Shown piece by piece: positions 50,956 through 61,201 of a stretch of 64,000 nt of DNA; positions within the stretch are counted from its first letter, which is position 1, and each line of letters begins with the position of its first letter. The stretch is from Rosa chinensis (lineage: Eukaryota; Streptophyta; Magnoliopsida; Rosales; Rosaceae): NCBI RefSeq assembly GCF_002994745.2, contig NC_037094.1, positions 19,879,001-19,943,000 of the forward strand. Reading direction: 5' to 3'. The notes under the pieces were generated by a model, which saw nothing but the letters and a program-made list of their open reading frames with translations, ran no database searches and was not told where the DNA came from. The position numbers and the translations under genes are program-made.

Positions 50956-53118
50956 TGTGATGACTTGGATTTTCGTTATTTAATATTGTTAATTAATAAT
51001 GGACCAGTTGTATGAATAATTGTTATTGTGCTTTATTCGTAAGTTGTTTGTGAAGTAGAATGGTTTTCGTACGTATAATTATTCGAATTTCACAGTTTAG
51101 GGGGTCGTGTGAAGTTTGGCTTTTTATATGTTGGGATTCTCAGAAAACTTCCTTCACGAAAGTTGTAGAGAGCGTTGATACGAGTTCGTGGATATGTGGA
51201 ACTCCTAAATCGAAATTCGTATGAAGAAGTTATGGCCATCAAAAAAAGTTTCCATTTTAGTATATATAGAGATTTTCCGAAAATTATTTCATAAATTCCA
51301 ATTTTCCATTTTTGGAAACTCCGTTTTCTCTCCTCCGCGCAACCCAGACCAGACGGAAAGCCGCCGACTGGTTCTCTCACCTCCAGCCACCTACGGCGAC
51401 GGGACAAGCCCAGACCGACTCAGACTAGCCTTCTGCATCGCCCCTGTGGTGGTGGTTTGCACGGTGGTTCACCGGAAAGAGGAGATCGGAGCGCCAACAG
51501 TTGAAGCGATCGGGACCCGACCAGAAATCCACTTTTTCGACGACTTCTCGGCCGATCCTTCTCAGTTTTGGAATTTCCTCCTCCTCTTGATCATCCTCAT
51601 ACCCGTCTTGAAAGACGATTTTGTGTGTGGGGTGGAAGATCAGCGGTGCACAGTGAATCTGGAGCTTGATCAGACGGCAGCGATTCGCCGATCTTGCAAG
51701 TTTGATCTAGGACGATCTAGGCCGAACCAGACTTAGCTCCAGGTATGAAAGTTGCTCTACTCTTGATGATGAACATTTCTGGATGGCTTGATTGTTGTGA
51801 TATGGAGTTTGGTTGGATTAATTGTTGCTCTACTCCTGTGGTAGCGCCGGTGGTGGCGTTCTGTTCATGTAAGGGACAGCTTCTGGTTTTATATATTATC
51901 TACTCGTCGATACGAGCGTTTTGATATATAATACAAAATTTTTGGAGATCGTATGAATATGTTATGATTTTTACGGTTTCGAACCGTTCGATTTTCGATC
52001 CGTGTGGATTCGATCGTCCGATCAACTTGCGATTTTGGCATATCAATTGTAGATGTATTCCAGAGACTTTGAGTGGTCTCGAATGAGGTTTCGCCTCGAT
52101 TGGCGTTACTTTCGGGTTGTGGTTCGATTTGGGGATTCGAACTTTAATCGCTTGCTTTGAAATTAGATGCTTTCGTACCACAAGTGGTATTAAGATGTGA
52201 CCTTGATGTGATTAGGTACGTGGAAAGTGTGTTGAGTGGATTGTGGCGATTTGTGCTTCTCTTGATTTGTGTGTGAAGACGCAGCGGGATTCAGAGGTGA
52301 GAAATCTCACAAGGTTCATTTACGAACGGAATACCCTTATCGTTTTGAGAGTTATTTATTAACTGTAAACTATAGTTGGTATTAGTAGACATTCCTGAGC
52401 GGATGACTACGTATATATATATTTACGTGAAATATATATATATATATATATATATATGTTTTAGTGGATTTGTGTATGAAAACAATATGCATGAGTGTTG
52501 CTCATTTATTGTTTTGTGTTATGGCTTTTCGGAAAACAAATAATTGTGGAATTGTTGATTCGATTTGTTTTGAAAAGCATTGATATTTGTGTATGAAAAC
52601 AATATGCATGATTATGCTCATTTATTGTTTTGTGTTATGGCTTTTCAGAAAACAATGATTATGGAAATATTGATTTCGATTGTTTTGAAAAGTGTTGAGA
52701 TTTGTGTAACATTTGAGTCCTGTGCGACTTCTTTAATGTTTTATTCCAAGGGATTGAAAAGTTCGAGGAATGAAGGTCTATGACCTTGGGCAGAATATCA
52801 GGTAATCACGTCTTTGGCCAGACGAGTGGCTACGAATTCAGTTAGAGCTCTAGTCTGTCTGCCACAATTGTGATTCATGGGGCAACAGGACAAGGTTATT
52901 TCTAACTCATGAGATTACGTGTTTTTAGGGAACAATGTGTGAGTTTCTTTCCTTATTAATGGGTTTTAAGGTAACAAGGTGTAAGTTGTTTTCCTTATTA
53001 ACGATTTGATAGAAATCAAGTGTGAGTTGCTTTCTATGGTACGATTGATGGAAATCAAGTGTGAGTTGCTTTCTATGTTTCATTTTAAAAGAAACCAAGG
53101 TGTAAGTTGATTTCTTTT

Positions 53119-53603
53119 TATAGATACCTCTACTAGCAAGCTACTTTGCTACATCACCAAGCATAAGTAACACCCTCTTTGGGACACCCACAAGCCATGG
53201 TGAGGCCCAAACGAGACTTGCATCCCGTAGCCCTATGTTCAAGCTACGCTACGGTATCCTGAAGTGGCAAATATGTCGCCGGGAAGCCACATTCCCGGCC
53301 TTGCAAAGTTGCCTTCACAAACATGCTTTCTAGACTAGAATAGTGATTTCTACATCCCACATCTAAGAAAATGTAAAGGAGATGGCTTCCTTCACCTATA
53401 AAAGGAATGCCTCCTCCCACTTAAACATCACTCCATTACACTCATGTAATCCACTTGGGCAGCAAGGCTCAACACACTAGTACAACATTCAAGTGGACGT
53501 AGTCTCTAGCCAAGGCGGGAGACGAACCACTATACTTCTCGTGTGTGTGTGTCTCTCTTTCTCTAAAGCTAACTAGAGACCCTTCGGATCTCTAACGTTA
53601 ACA
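53119..53603 (+). repeat. 5' LTR (485 bp) of the nested retrotransposon
   Basis: It starts TATAGATACC where the 3' LTR has TGTAGATATC, so the terminal TG is mutated. It ends GTTAACA. TATAAAAGG at 53397-53405 is a likely TATA box. Confidence 0.93.
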
Positions 53604-53815
53604 TTGGCGCTTGAAGCACTCGGTCTTCCTTGCCTTGTATTCTCAATCAAGCCTTACATCCGCCGCTATCCATCCTTGGCGGTAACAATTTTTTCTTCTT
53701 CTTTTCCCAGTGCTTACAAAGTTGCAAGGTTTCAAGTCAAAACGAAGTCAACGCAACACCTACTCAAAACTTGAGCTCGGTCAACGCCAACTCAAAGTTG
53801 GTCAACGCTACACCA

Positions 53816-54375
53816 CTGGCCATCTATCTCTGGCCACCGCTGGACATCCACCGTTGGGCACCCACCGCTGGCCATCCTCCGCTAGCCATCCACGGCTGGA
53901 CATCCACCGCTAGACAACCTCTGCTGGACGTCCACTGTTGGACATCCTCTGCTTGCTAACCTCCCTAGCTATCCACTTCCAGTGGACAACCTCAACAGAA
54001 CAACCTCCGCTGGTCCTCTACTAGCCAACCTCCGCTAGCTATCCACTTCCAGTGGACAACCTCAGCTAGCCATCCACCTCCGCTGGACATCCTCTGCTAG
54101 CCATCCACTTCCAGTGGACACCCTCCACCGGACAACCTCCGCTGGACGTCCACCGCCGGACAACCTCCGGTAGACATCCTCTGCTAGCCAACCTCCGCTA
54201 GCTATCCACTTCTAATGGACAACCTCAGCTAGCCATCCTCAGCTAGCCAACCTCCGCTGACCATCCACCACTGGGCAGCCTCTGCTGGTCACCCATCACT
54301 GGCCATCCATCACTGGCCACTCTCCGCTGGCCATCCATCACTGGCCACCCTCCTCTGGACATCCTCCGCTGGCCA
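53816..54375 (+). repeat. Minisatellite, about 15-bp unit
   Basis: Degenerate tandem copies of a CCGCTGGACATCCAC-like unit, with variants such as CCGCTAGCCATCCAC and CTTCCAGTGGACAACCT. It lies in the interior of the non-autonomous LTR element. Confidence 0.88.
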
Positions 54376-55349
54376 ACCAAAGCAACGGAGCGTCATGCTT
54401 GGACAACTCCAACATGATTTGGGTACTTACATCAATTCCAACTCCAATTCGCTCCAAATCGGCATATAATAAGTAACATTATCTTATATTTTACGCTCTG
54501 GCAATTAGAGCCATTACATGTTTTCACTACTTTAAGCATGCTTATAATATATCACACTTGATATGCATTTACATGCTTCCATGATAAACTAATCATACTT
54601 ATAACACATGTTATATGTTTTAGTAGCATACCTACTATGCACACATCCTAGTGTAATAGTTCAAATGTCTTCATGACCCTTAAGCATGCTTGCACTATGC
54701 TACTTGTACATGCCGTACACATATGCCATGCTTATTTGTTGTTCATACATTTGTACACTATATGCAAATATCTTGTCTAGCCTCTTGGCCACCATATTTT
54801 GTGAAACCCTTCCCACGGGAAAGAGACCTAAATGGGTCTAAGACTCCACTAGTCTATGGTCTACGACCAACCGCCATGAGGTAAGGCAACGCCTCATAAT
54901 GACAATGACCGCTACGCGGCGTTATAATCAAGCTTTTCTCCTCCGGGAAAGAGTAAAGAGACAGGTTAACGCAGCCCACGGTAGCCATTGATCAGGTAAT
55001 TAACCCCCGATGCTTGGGTATCAAAGATTAGGTTCGCTACCTAACACCCACTGCTTAAACGCAACTCCCCTCATCAAACAATTTTCCGACTATATGGAGG
55101 TCTATAGCCAGGAGTGGGGGACTCCTCGGAGGGTCTAGCAGGAGCCCACCCGAAAGGGCAAAAGCGTTCGCTACGACCAATCCTAGATGGAAGACGCACT
55201 TGCACTAATTATGCTCATTATAAGGCACAAAGCCACCCTTTGGTATCAATCCCGCAAGAAAACCCTCCTTCAATAGGGACTTCGGGGACTTATACATACA
55301 ACCCAACATAATTAGCAACGTTTACGTTTACGCCTCAGGGCATCACATT

Positions 55350-55650
55350 CAAGCTTCCCGCTCACGAGTTCTAACGCTCACGCCTCAGCGGCACCGCCGA
55401 GCTTTCACGCTCAAGCCTCAGTGGCACCGCTGAGCTTTCACACTTACCCCTTCGCGACACCCCCGAGCTTCTGCTCATGCCTTCCCTGCAACCTCGAATC
55501 TTCTGCTCATGCCTTCTAGGCACCCCCGAGCTTTCCGCTCATGCCTTCCCGGCAACCCCGAATTTCCCGCTCACGCCTTCCCGGTACCCCCAAGCTTTCA
55601 CGCTTTTGCCTTTCGGCATTGCCAAGCTTTACACTCATGTCTTCTCGACA
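55350..55650 (+). repeat. Minisatellite, about 32-33-bp unit
   Basis: About nine degenerate copies of a unit like GAGCTTTCCGCTCATGCCTT followed by CCCGGCACCCCC. Also in the interior of the non-autonomous LTR element. Confidence 0.85.
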
Positions 55651-56208
55651 CCCTACACGTTAATAGAACATTGAATTTTTCTACCATTTGTCATTTACCA
55701 ATTGAGACAAATCGAATTCTTTTCGCGTTTCATTAATACGAGCGACAACCAAACAAACACAAGCGTTCGCGTATTCATTATTCATGACTTACAAACGCTT
55801 GCCTTCATGGCACTCATGCAACTTACACCAAGCGTAACCTAGTCAAACTCGACCTTGTTCTTTTTCTTGCGCGCATCACGTATTTATCATATGCAACCCG
55901 TTTGCTCACACAACCATATGCGATCTCGAGTTTCTACGTCATAACCGATCGTACTCGGCACCATTCACATGTATACATCAACATGTATCACACTCCTCCT
56001 ACATTCGTATATGCCAATGCATATCAATGCAACGAGCATTCTACATATGCGTGTTTTTGTCTTTGTTGTGCAGGTTAACGAGTCCCTTCTGCTTACGGAG
56101 TTCGGGGACTTGTAGGGGCGCCGTGCCGCCTGATTATTTATGCTTGTTGACTTCATGATTATAACTTTCCAACTAAGAAGCTCCTCTTATTCGGGGACTT
56201 CGGGAACT

Positions 56209-56705
56209 TGTAGATATCTCTATTAGCAAGCTACTTTGCTACATCACCAAGCATAAGTAACACCCTCTTTGGGACACCCACAAGCCATGGTGAGGCCCAA
56301 CCGAGACATACATCCCGTAGCCCTATGTTCAAGCTATGCTACGGTATCCGGAAGTGGCAAATAAGTCACCCGGAAGCCACCTTCTCGGCCTTGCAAAGTT
56401 GCCTTCACAAACATGCTTTCTAGACTAGAATAGTGATTTCTACATCTCACATCTAAAAAAATGTAAAGGAGATGGTTTCCTTCACCTATAAGAGGAATGC
56501 CTCCTCCCAATTAAACATCACTCCATTACACTCATGTAATCCACTTAGGCCGCAAGGCTCAACACACTAGTATAACATTCAAGTGGACATAGTCTCCCGC
56601 CAAGGCGGGAGACGAACCACTATACTTCTCGTGTGTGTGTGTGTGTGTCTCTCTCTCTCTTTCTCTAAAGCTAACTAGAGATCCCTCGGATCTCTAACGT
56701 TAACA
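56209..56705 (+). repeat. 3' LTR (497 bp) of the nested retrotransposon
   Basis: It begins TGTAGATATC and ends GTTAACA. It differs from the 5' LTR at a few percent of positions and by a longer (GT)n(CT)n tract near 56630-56660. Confidence 0.93.
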
Positions 56706-57559
56706 CTTTTATTTCGATTTGAAAGGAAATTAAAGTGTGAGTTATTCTCCTTTATTTTGTGTTTTAAGGAATCAAAGTGTGAGTTGTTTTCCTTATCATT
56801 TGGGTGAGTTGCTTCCTTGAGTTGCATTACCATGACTTTGGATATTGTGATTTGGAAATCTGCTTTTGAGCATCAAATATGATTTCAACACATTACTTGA
56901 AGGGTTTTGTTTTGGACTATGATCATGATTTTGAATGCTGAATTTAGATATGAGCATGTATTTCTGTTTCTAGTTTTGAGTTACTCATACGGGCTTGCAA
57001 AAGCTTACCGGGTTTGTTGTATGGCAACCCGGTGCACCATTCAAATGGTGTAGGGGTTAATCCTGCAGGTTAGGATAATCGTGGCTGAAGTTGGGGTAGC
57101 ATACTTGCAGCTTAACGATAGGAAGTCAATTATGTGATCTTATCATTATTTAGACTTCCGTTGTAGTAAGCTCTGAGGAGCATTTACGTTTTATTTTGTT
57201 GTTGGCGATTTAATTCATAAGCTTATGTAATATATGACTCTACGGAGCGGGTCAATATGTACATAGTAGGTTCAGGACATCAATATGTAATAAGTTGAAA
57301 GGGAAAAGTTTCTAGGTATCTGGTATTGATGGCTGAACGATCACGTATATATAATTATGGGGTTGTATATCGATTTTTATTTATGCTAAAAATCAGGGGC
57401 GTGACAGATTCAATGCCGTAGTGGCTAGGGTTTAGAATTTTCTCCATACTATATATTACTTCACTTAGTTATTAGTATGATAACCTGATTATTAATTTAC
57501 TCCAATACCTTGAAATTAGCATAATAAAATATAGGGGAAATAATCATTTATCCAATTTT

Positions 57560-58660
57560 GGGGTTAATTAACCCTACTTACCCAAACACTTTAAGAGATC
57601 GCCCACTTACACAATATTTTATATATATTTGCCCTAATACCCAATTACATATTTTTTTTATTACTTTTTATTTATTTTTAGAACAGTTTTGCCCTCTCCT
57701 TCTTTGTCACTTAAAGAGAGAAGTCATCGGAGACATTGCCGGACTCCGGCAACTAGTGATCGGAATCTGGTCATCGGACAGGTGGCAGGATTTCGGCGTC
57801 CGATTTTATTGCCCTCCAATAAACATATTATTGCCCCCCAATACTCTTTTTATTGCCTCCCAATGATCATATTATTGCTTTCCAATAATTATAGTATTGC
57901 CTCCTAATAATCATATTATTGCCCTCCAATAATCATATTATTGCCTTCTAATAATTATATTATTGTCTCCTAATAATCATATTATTGCCCTTCAGTGAAT
58001 TGCATAAACTTCCAAAACCAAAATGAATACACTACAGACACAATTGATCAATTTATATGTTCACTTTTTGTTTCCTTCCCCATTCTCAGAGGTCACAGTA
58101 TACACAAAAAAAAATTGGCCACCAGATCAGATCGGAGTAAACTTCAGTCTCCCCCCCCCCCCCCCCCCGCCGGCCAAGACTTCCTCTCTACCGATCGTTC
58201 TCTAAGCATCGGCCTTGGACATGATGGAGAGTCGGCTCTGCCGTGGATGGAACTCGGCTTTCCGCCTCTGTTGGTGCGTAGAAGGATGAATCAGAGCCGT
58301 TAAGGCTCTCTTCACCCACTCAGTCTCAACTCCAGGACTTGCAGAGGTTGCAATTTCAACGATCCTCTTCTTCTTGTGTCTTATTCGCATGGCGGTGGTG
58401 GTCGGGATCGAAGAGAGAGAGGAAACGAATAGGCGCCGATCTGGTCGGTGTAGAGCCAAACATTGCGCCACCACTCAGAGATGGAGGACGACGACGTGAC
58501 ACAGAGAGAGAGAGAGAGAGTCTGAGGGGAGTAGTTGTTAATTAAAATGAGGGCAATACTGTCAATAGATGTTAGATTGGGTAAATGTGAGTAAAAAACT
58601 CTTAGTGGAGTAATTGGGCAATTTTTAGACTCAAATTGGGTAAGTGGTCACAGTCCCTAA
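57560..58660. mobile_element. MULE-like TIR element
   Basis: The left side (CTACTTACCCAAACACTTTA, then TGCCCTAATACCCAATTAC) and the right side (GTAATTGGGCAATTTTTAGA, then TTGGGTAAGTGGTCACAGTC) are loosely inverse. Inside are repeated TATTGCCTCCCAATAATCAT units (57810-57990), a poly-C run at 58150-58168 and a GA tract at 58502-58520. It shares phrases with copy B at 43.9 kb. No coding region is recognised, and boundaries are approximate. Confidence 0.5.
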
Positions 58661-58744
58661 AATATATAGCACCTAGAACTGCAGGTTGGTTGAAAATGAT
58701 TAACGGCACCAAAAATACTATTAGTTATTTGGGCTCTTCACCAT

Positions 58745-59085
58745 TTACCTAATTTGGGTATTTGTGTGCCCACTTACCTAATTTAAAGGTAAAAAGACAA
58801 GTTTGCCCTCCGAATAATTAAAAAGTTATTAGAGACTTCGCCGGTCTCCAATCATCAATCAGAGGTATTCAGAGACTTTTCTTACCCCCCCCCCCAAAAT
58901 AAAACCCAATAAAAAGTTTGTTGGGTATTATTGGGGGGATAATAAAACCGGACGCCGGACTCCTATCACCGGTCGGGAGGTTTCAGGAGATTCCCAAATA
59001 GGTCAGCGGAGACTTTTATTATCCCCCAATAAAACCCAATAATTTTTTATTTTGGGGGTTGGGGGGGGGGGGGATAAAAAGTTGT
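58745..59085. mobile_element. Related MULE-like fragment with internal inverted repeat
   Basis: The left end CACTTACCTAATTTAAAGGT resembles the neighbouring element. The two halves contain CCCCAAAATAAAACCCAATA and its near inverse around 58890 and 59020. The right part ends in a poly-G run near 59058-59072. Confidence 0.5.
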
Positions 59086-59637
59086 TGACACCCAAAATTC
59101 CACAAATCAATTTTATGAGCGACACATGAAGAGAAGACTCATTAAATCGGGAATCTCGTTGGGCCTTCAAGCAAGCCCATTGCAGTCCAAAAGAAGGTCT
59201 AGTTAACTAGAAATAGTGCAAGCCTAAATGCCCAAGCAATTAACATGCATCTTCAAGAATTCATCACGCCAAATTAACATGTAATACACGTAGACCCAAG
59301 CTACGTTTATACACTTGGGGCTAATACAAAGGGATGTGGTGTGGAAGGTAATGAATCTTGTGAGGCCTATCATTAAGAAAAAGTTCGTCAATGATTTTGG
59401 ACTTGGGAATCAAAATTCATTCTTGACGGACCACAATCTTAATATAGGCAAGTGTGAGAGGGATAAAAAGCAAGCCCGACAAAGCTCAAAGTCCACTAAA
59501 GCCATTCTCTTATTCAAAGTCCATATGACCTCTCACCCAAACAAGAAAAGTTGTCTATCAAAATTGCTGCTGGAATTGGTGTTCCACCATTTCTGGCAAG
59601 AGTCCAAAATCTAGGAAAAAGCCTCCTAACCCATATC
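59086..59637. other. Unassigned stretch, possibly an LTR fragment
   Basis: It starts TGTTGACACCCAAAATTCC, a beginning seen in some plant LTRs. No second copy is in the window and no gene is recognised. Confidence 0.35.
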
Positions 59638-60795
59638 TAGAGGTGGCAAACGGGTTGCTAAGCACGAGCACAGCACGGGCTCGGCATGCTTAAAAGCGGT
59701 CCGGTAAGGTCCAAGCCCGTTAGTGGCCCGGCACGACCCGAGCACGTTAGAATAACGGGTCGGGTTGGGCCTAGAAATATTGGCCCATTGGCCCGGCCCT
59801 AATCCGTAATGGGTCCGACACGGCCCAAGCACGACATATTGTGGGCCGGCCCGTTACAAACACAAAATTTCATTCTGTTTTTAAAAATATTAAAAACTAC
59901 AATGATGAGATTTGAATATTAGACCTCTTTATTTAAAATCTCATTATAATTCGACCAATGCTATTTCTTTTATGTTGTCACAATAGTGATATAAAACATT
60001 ATATCCTTGTTTTAACATAAGTATTTTTTCTAAATATTAAATATATGTTTATTAATAAAGACTAATCTCATCATAATACAACTATAGAATGAAAGAATTA
60101 AAGAATAATATGATCTTAAATCTTCATTATATTAATAAAGATTAATCTCACAATAATATACTAAAAACAATATACTTTGAGTTATTTTTTTTCTTTCTTT
60201 CTTTCTTATAGTGGAATATAAAAAATTATTAGAAAACTAATCTTAAAAAGCTAAGATTAAGAAAAACGTTGTAAAATTTTTTTACAGTACCCGAACTAAG
60301 GCCGACTCCTAACTTCAGTACCCGACTATGCAAAACTATCACTTTGTTTCCCCAAGTTTGAAGCTCGACTCAATAATGGTACACACCGTCCATCACAGCG
60401 TTAAGTCTTTGCTACGTGGCAAACCATGAGGGCCCTCAAAATATGCCACGTGGTTAGCTAGTTAACACCGTGATGGACGTCGTGTACCATTCTTGGGTCA
60501 GACTTCAAACTTGGGGTACCAAAGTGATAGTTTTGCATAGTCGGGTACTGAAGTTAAGAATGAGTTTTAGTTCGGGTACTGTTTGTAACATTTTCTCTAA
60601 ATAAAATTAATTTTTATTTGTTTAAATTAAGATTTTAAAATCGTGCTTTTAGTGAGTAGGCACGATATGGGCTCGGGCCATGGGCCGGACCAGGCTTGAT
60701 GTTTTAGTAAATGGGCCTGCACAAGCCCGACACCATAATAAATGGGCCGGCTCAGACACGGCACAAAGCACGACTAGGCCCATTTGCCACCTCTA
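59638..60795. mobile_element. hAT-like TIR element with a nested MITE
   Basis: The ends TAGAGGTGGCAAACGGG and the complement of GCCCATTTGCCACCTCTA are inverted repeats. Both ends are rich in GGCCCGGCACGACCC / CGGGCTCGGC motifs, a common plant hAT-type family. The 8-bp flanks CCCATATC and TTGATATC share only ATATC. The interior is AT-rich with no transposase. Confidence 0.65.
60261..60597. mobile_element. Palindromic MULE-type MITE, first copy
   Basis: About 337 bp with TIRs around CAGTACCCGAACTAA and its inverse. The core CCGTCCATCACAGCGTTAA pairs with GTTAACACCGTGATGGACG. The flanking 9 bp are only partly alike. It is nested in the hAT-like element and inverted relative to the copy at 60864. 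Confidence 0.8.
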
Positions 60796-60863
60796 TTGAT
60801 ATCTAATAAAATCAAATCCTTTAAAAAAAAGAAATTACAAGGCTGATAGCTCGTTAAAACTAA

Positions 60864-61192
60864 GAGAAAATGTTACAAATAGTACCTGAACTATGACTCA
60901 TTCTTAACTTCAGTACCCGACTATGCAAAACTATCACTTTGGTACCCCAAGTTTGAAGTCCGACCCAAGAATGGTACACGCCGTCCATCACGGCGTTAAC
61001 TAGCTAACCACGTGGCATATTTTCAGGGCCCTCATGGTTTGCCACGTAGCATAGATTTAACGCTGTGATGGACGGCGTGTACCATTCTTGGGTCGAGCTT
61101 CAAAGTTGGGGTACCAAAGTGATAGTTTTGCATAGTCGGGTACTGAAGTTAGGAGTCGGCCTAAGTTCAGGTACTGTTTGAAATATTTTCTC
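60864..61192. mobile_element. Palindromic MULE-type MITE, second copy
   Basis: 329 bp flanked by a perfect 9-bp duplication TAAAACTAA (60855-60863 and 61193-61201). The TIRs are GAGAAAATGTTACAAATAGT and GAGAAAATATTTCAAACAGT. It is the same family as the first copy, in opposite orientation, as shown by the asymmetric core GGGCCCTCATGGTTTGCCAC. Confidence 0.93.
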
Positions 61193-61201
61193 TAAAACTA
61201 A

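Larger units (their letters stand above)
53119..56705 (+). mobile_element. Non-autonomous LTR retrotransposon, 3587 bp
   Basis: LTRs at 53119-53603 and 56209-56705 are close copies, and a perfect 5-bp duplication CTTTT flanks the whole (53114-53118 and 56706-56710). The paralogue at 1495-1510 shows the empty site. TTGGCGC directly follows the 5' LTR, where a primer-binding site is expected, and a GGGGACTTCGGGAACT tract precedes the 3' LTR. The 2.6-kb interior has no gag or pol and contains two minisatellites. It should depend on another element for its enzymes. Confidence 0.93.
50956..57406 (-). mobile_element. Probable solo LTR split by a younger retrotransposon
   Basis: On the - strand it would begin TGTCACGCCCCTGATTTTT (from 57406) and end AAGTCATCACA (to 50956), giving TG...CA ends like large chromovirus LTRs. 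The right side is homologous to 1377-4859. Without the nested element it would be about 2.9 kb. The flanks GACCC and GATTC differ by two C-to-T changes, so the target duplication is only suggestive and the left boundary is inferred. It contains an (AT)n tract at 52430-52456 and a direct repeat of about 70 bp (GTGTATGAAAACAATATGCA) at 52472 and 52588. Confidence 0.6.

Noticed and set aside
51221..51736. 171-codon + strand frame
   Set aside because: It lies inside the LTR-like segment, has no recognised domain and no splice context, and similar open stretches occur by chance in GC-richer LTR DNA.
53816..55650. Repeat arrays that superficially resemble a CRISPR array
   Set aside because: The units are contiguous and degenerate with no unique spacers, and they lie in a plant LTR element.
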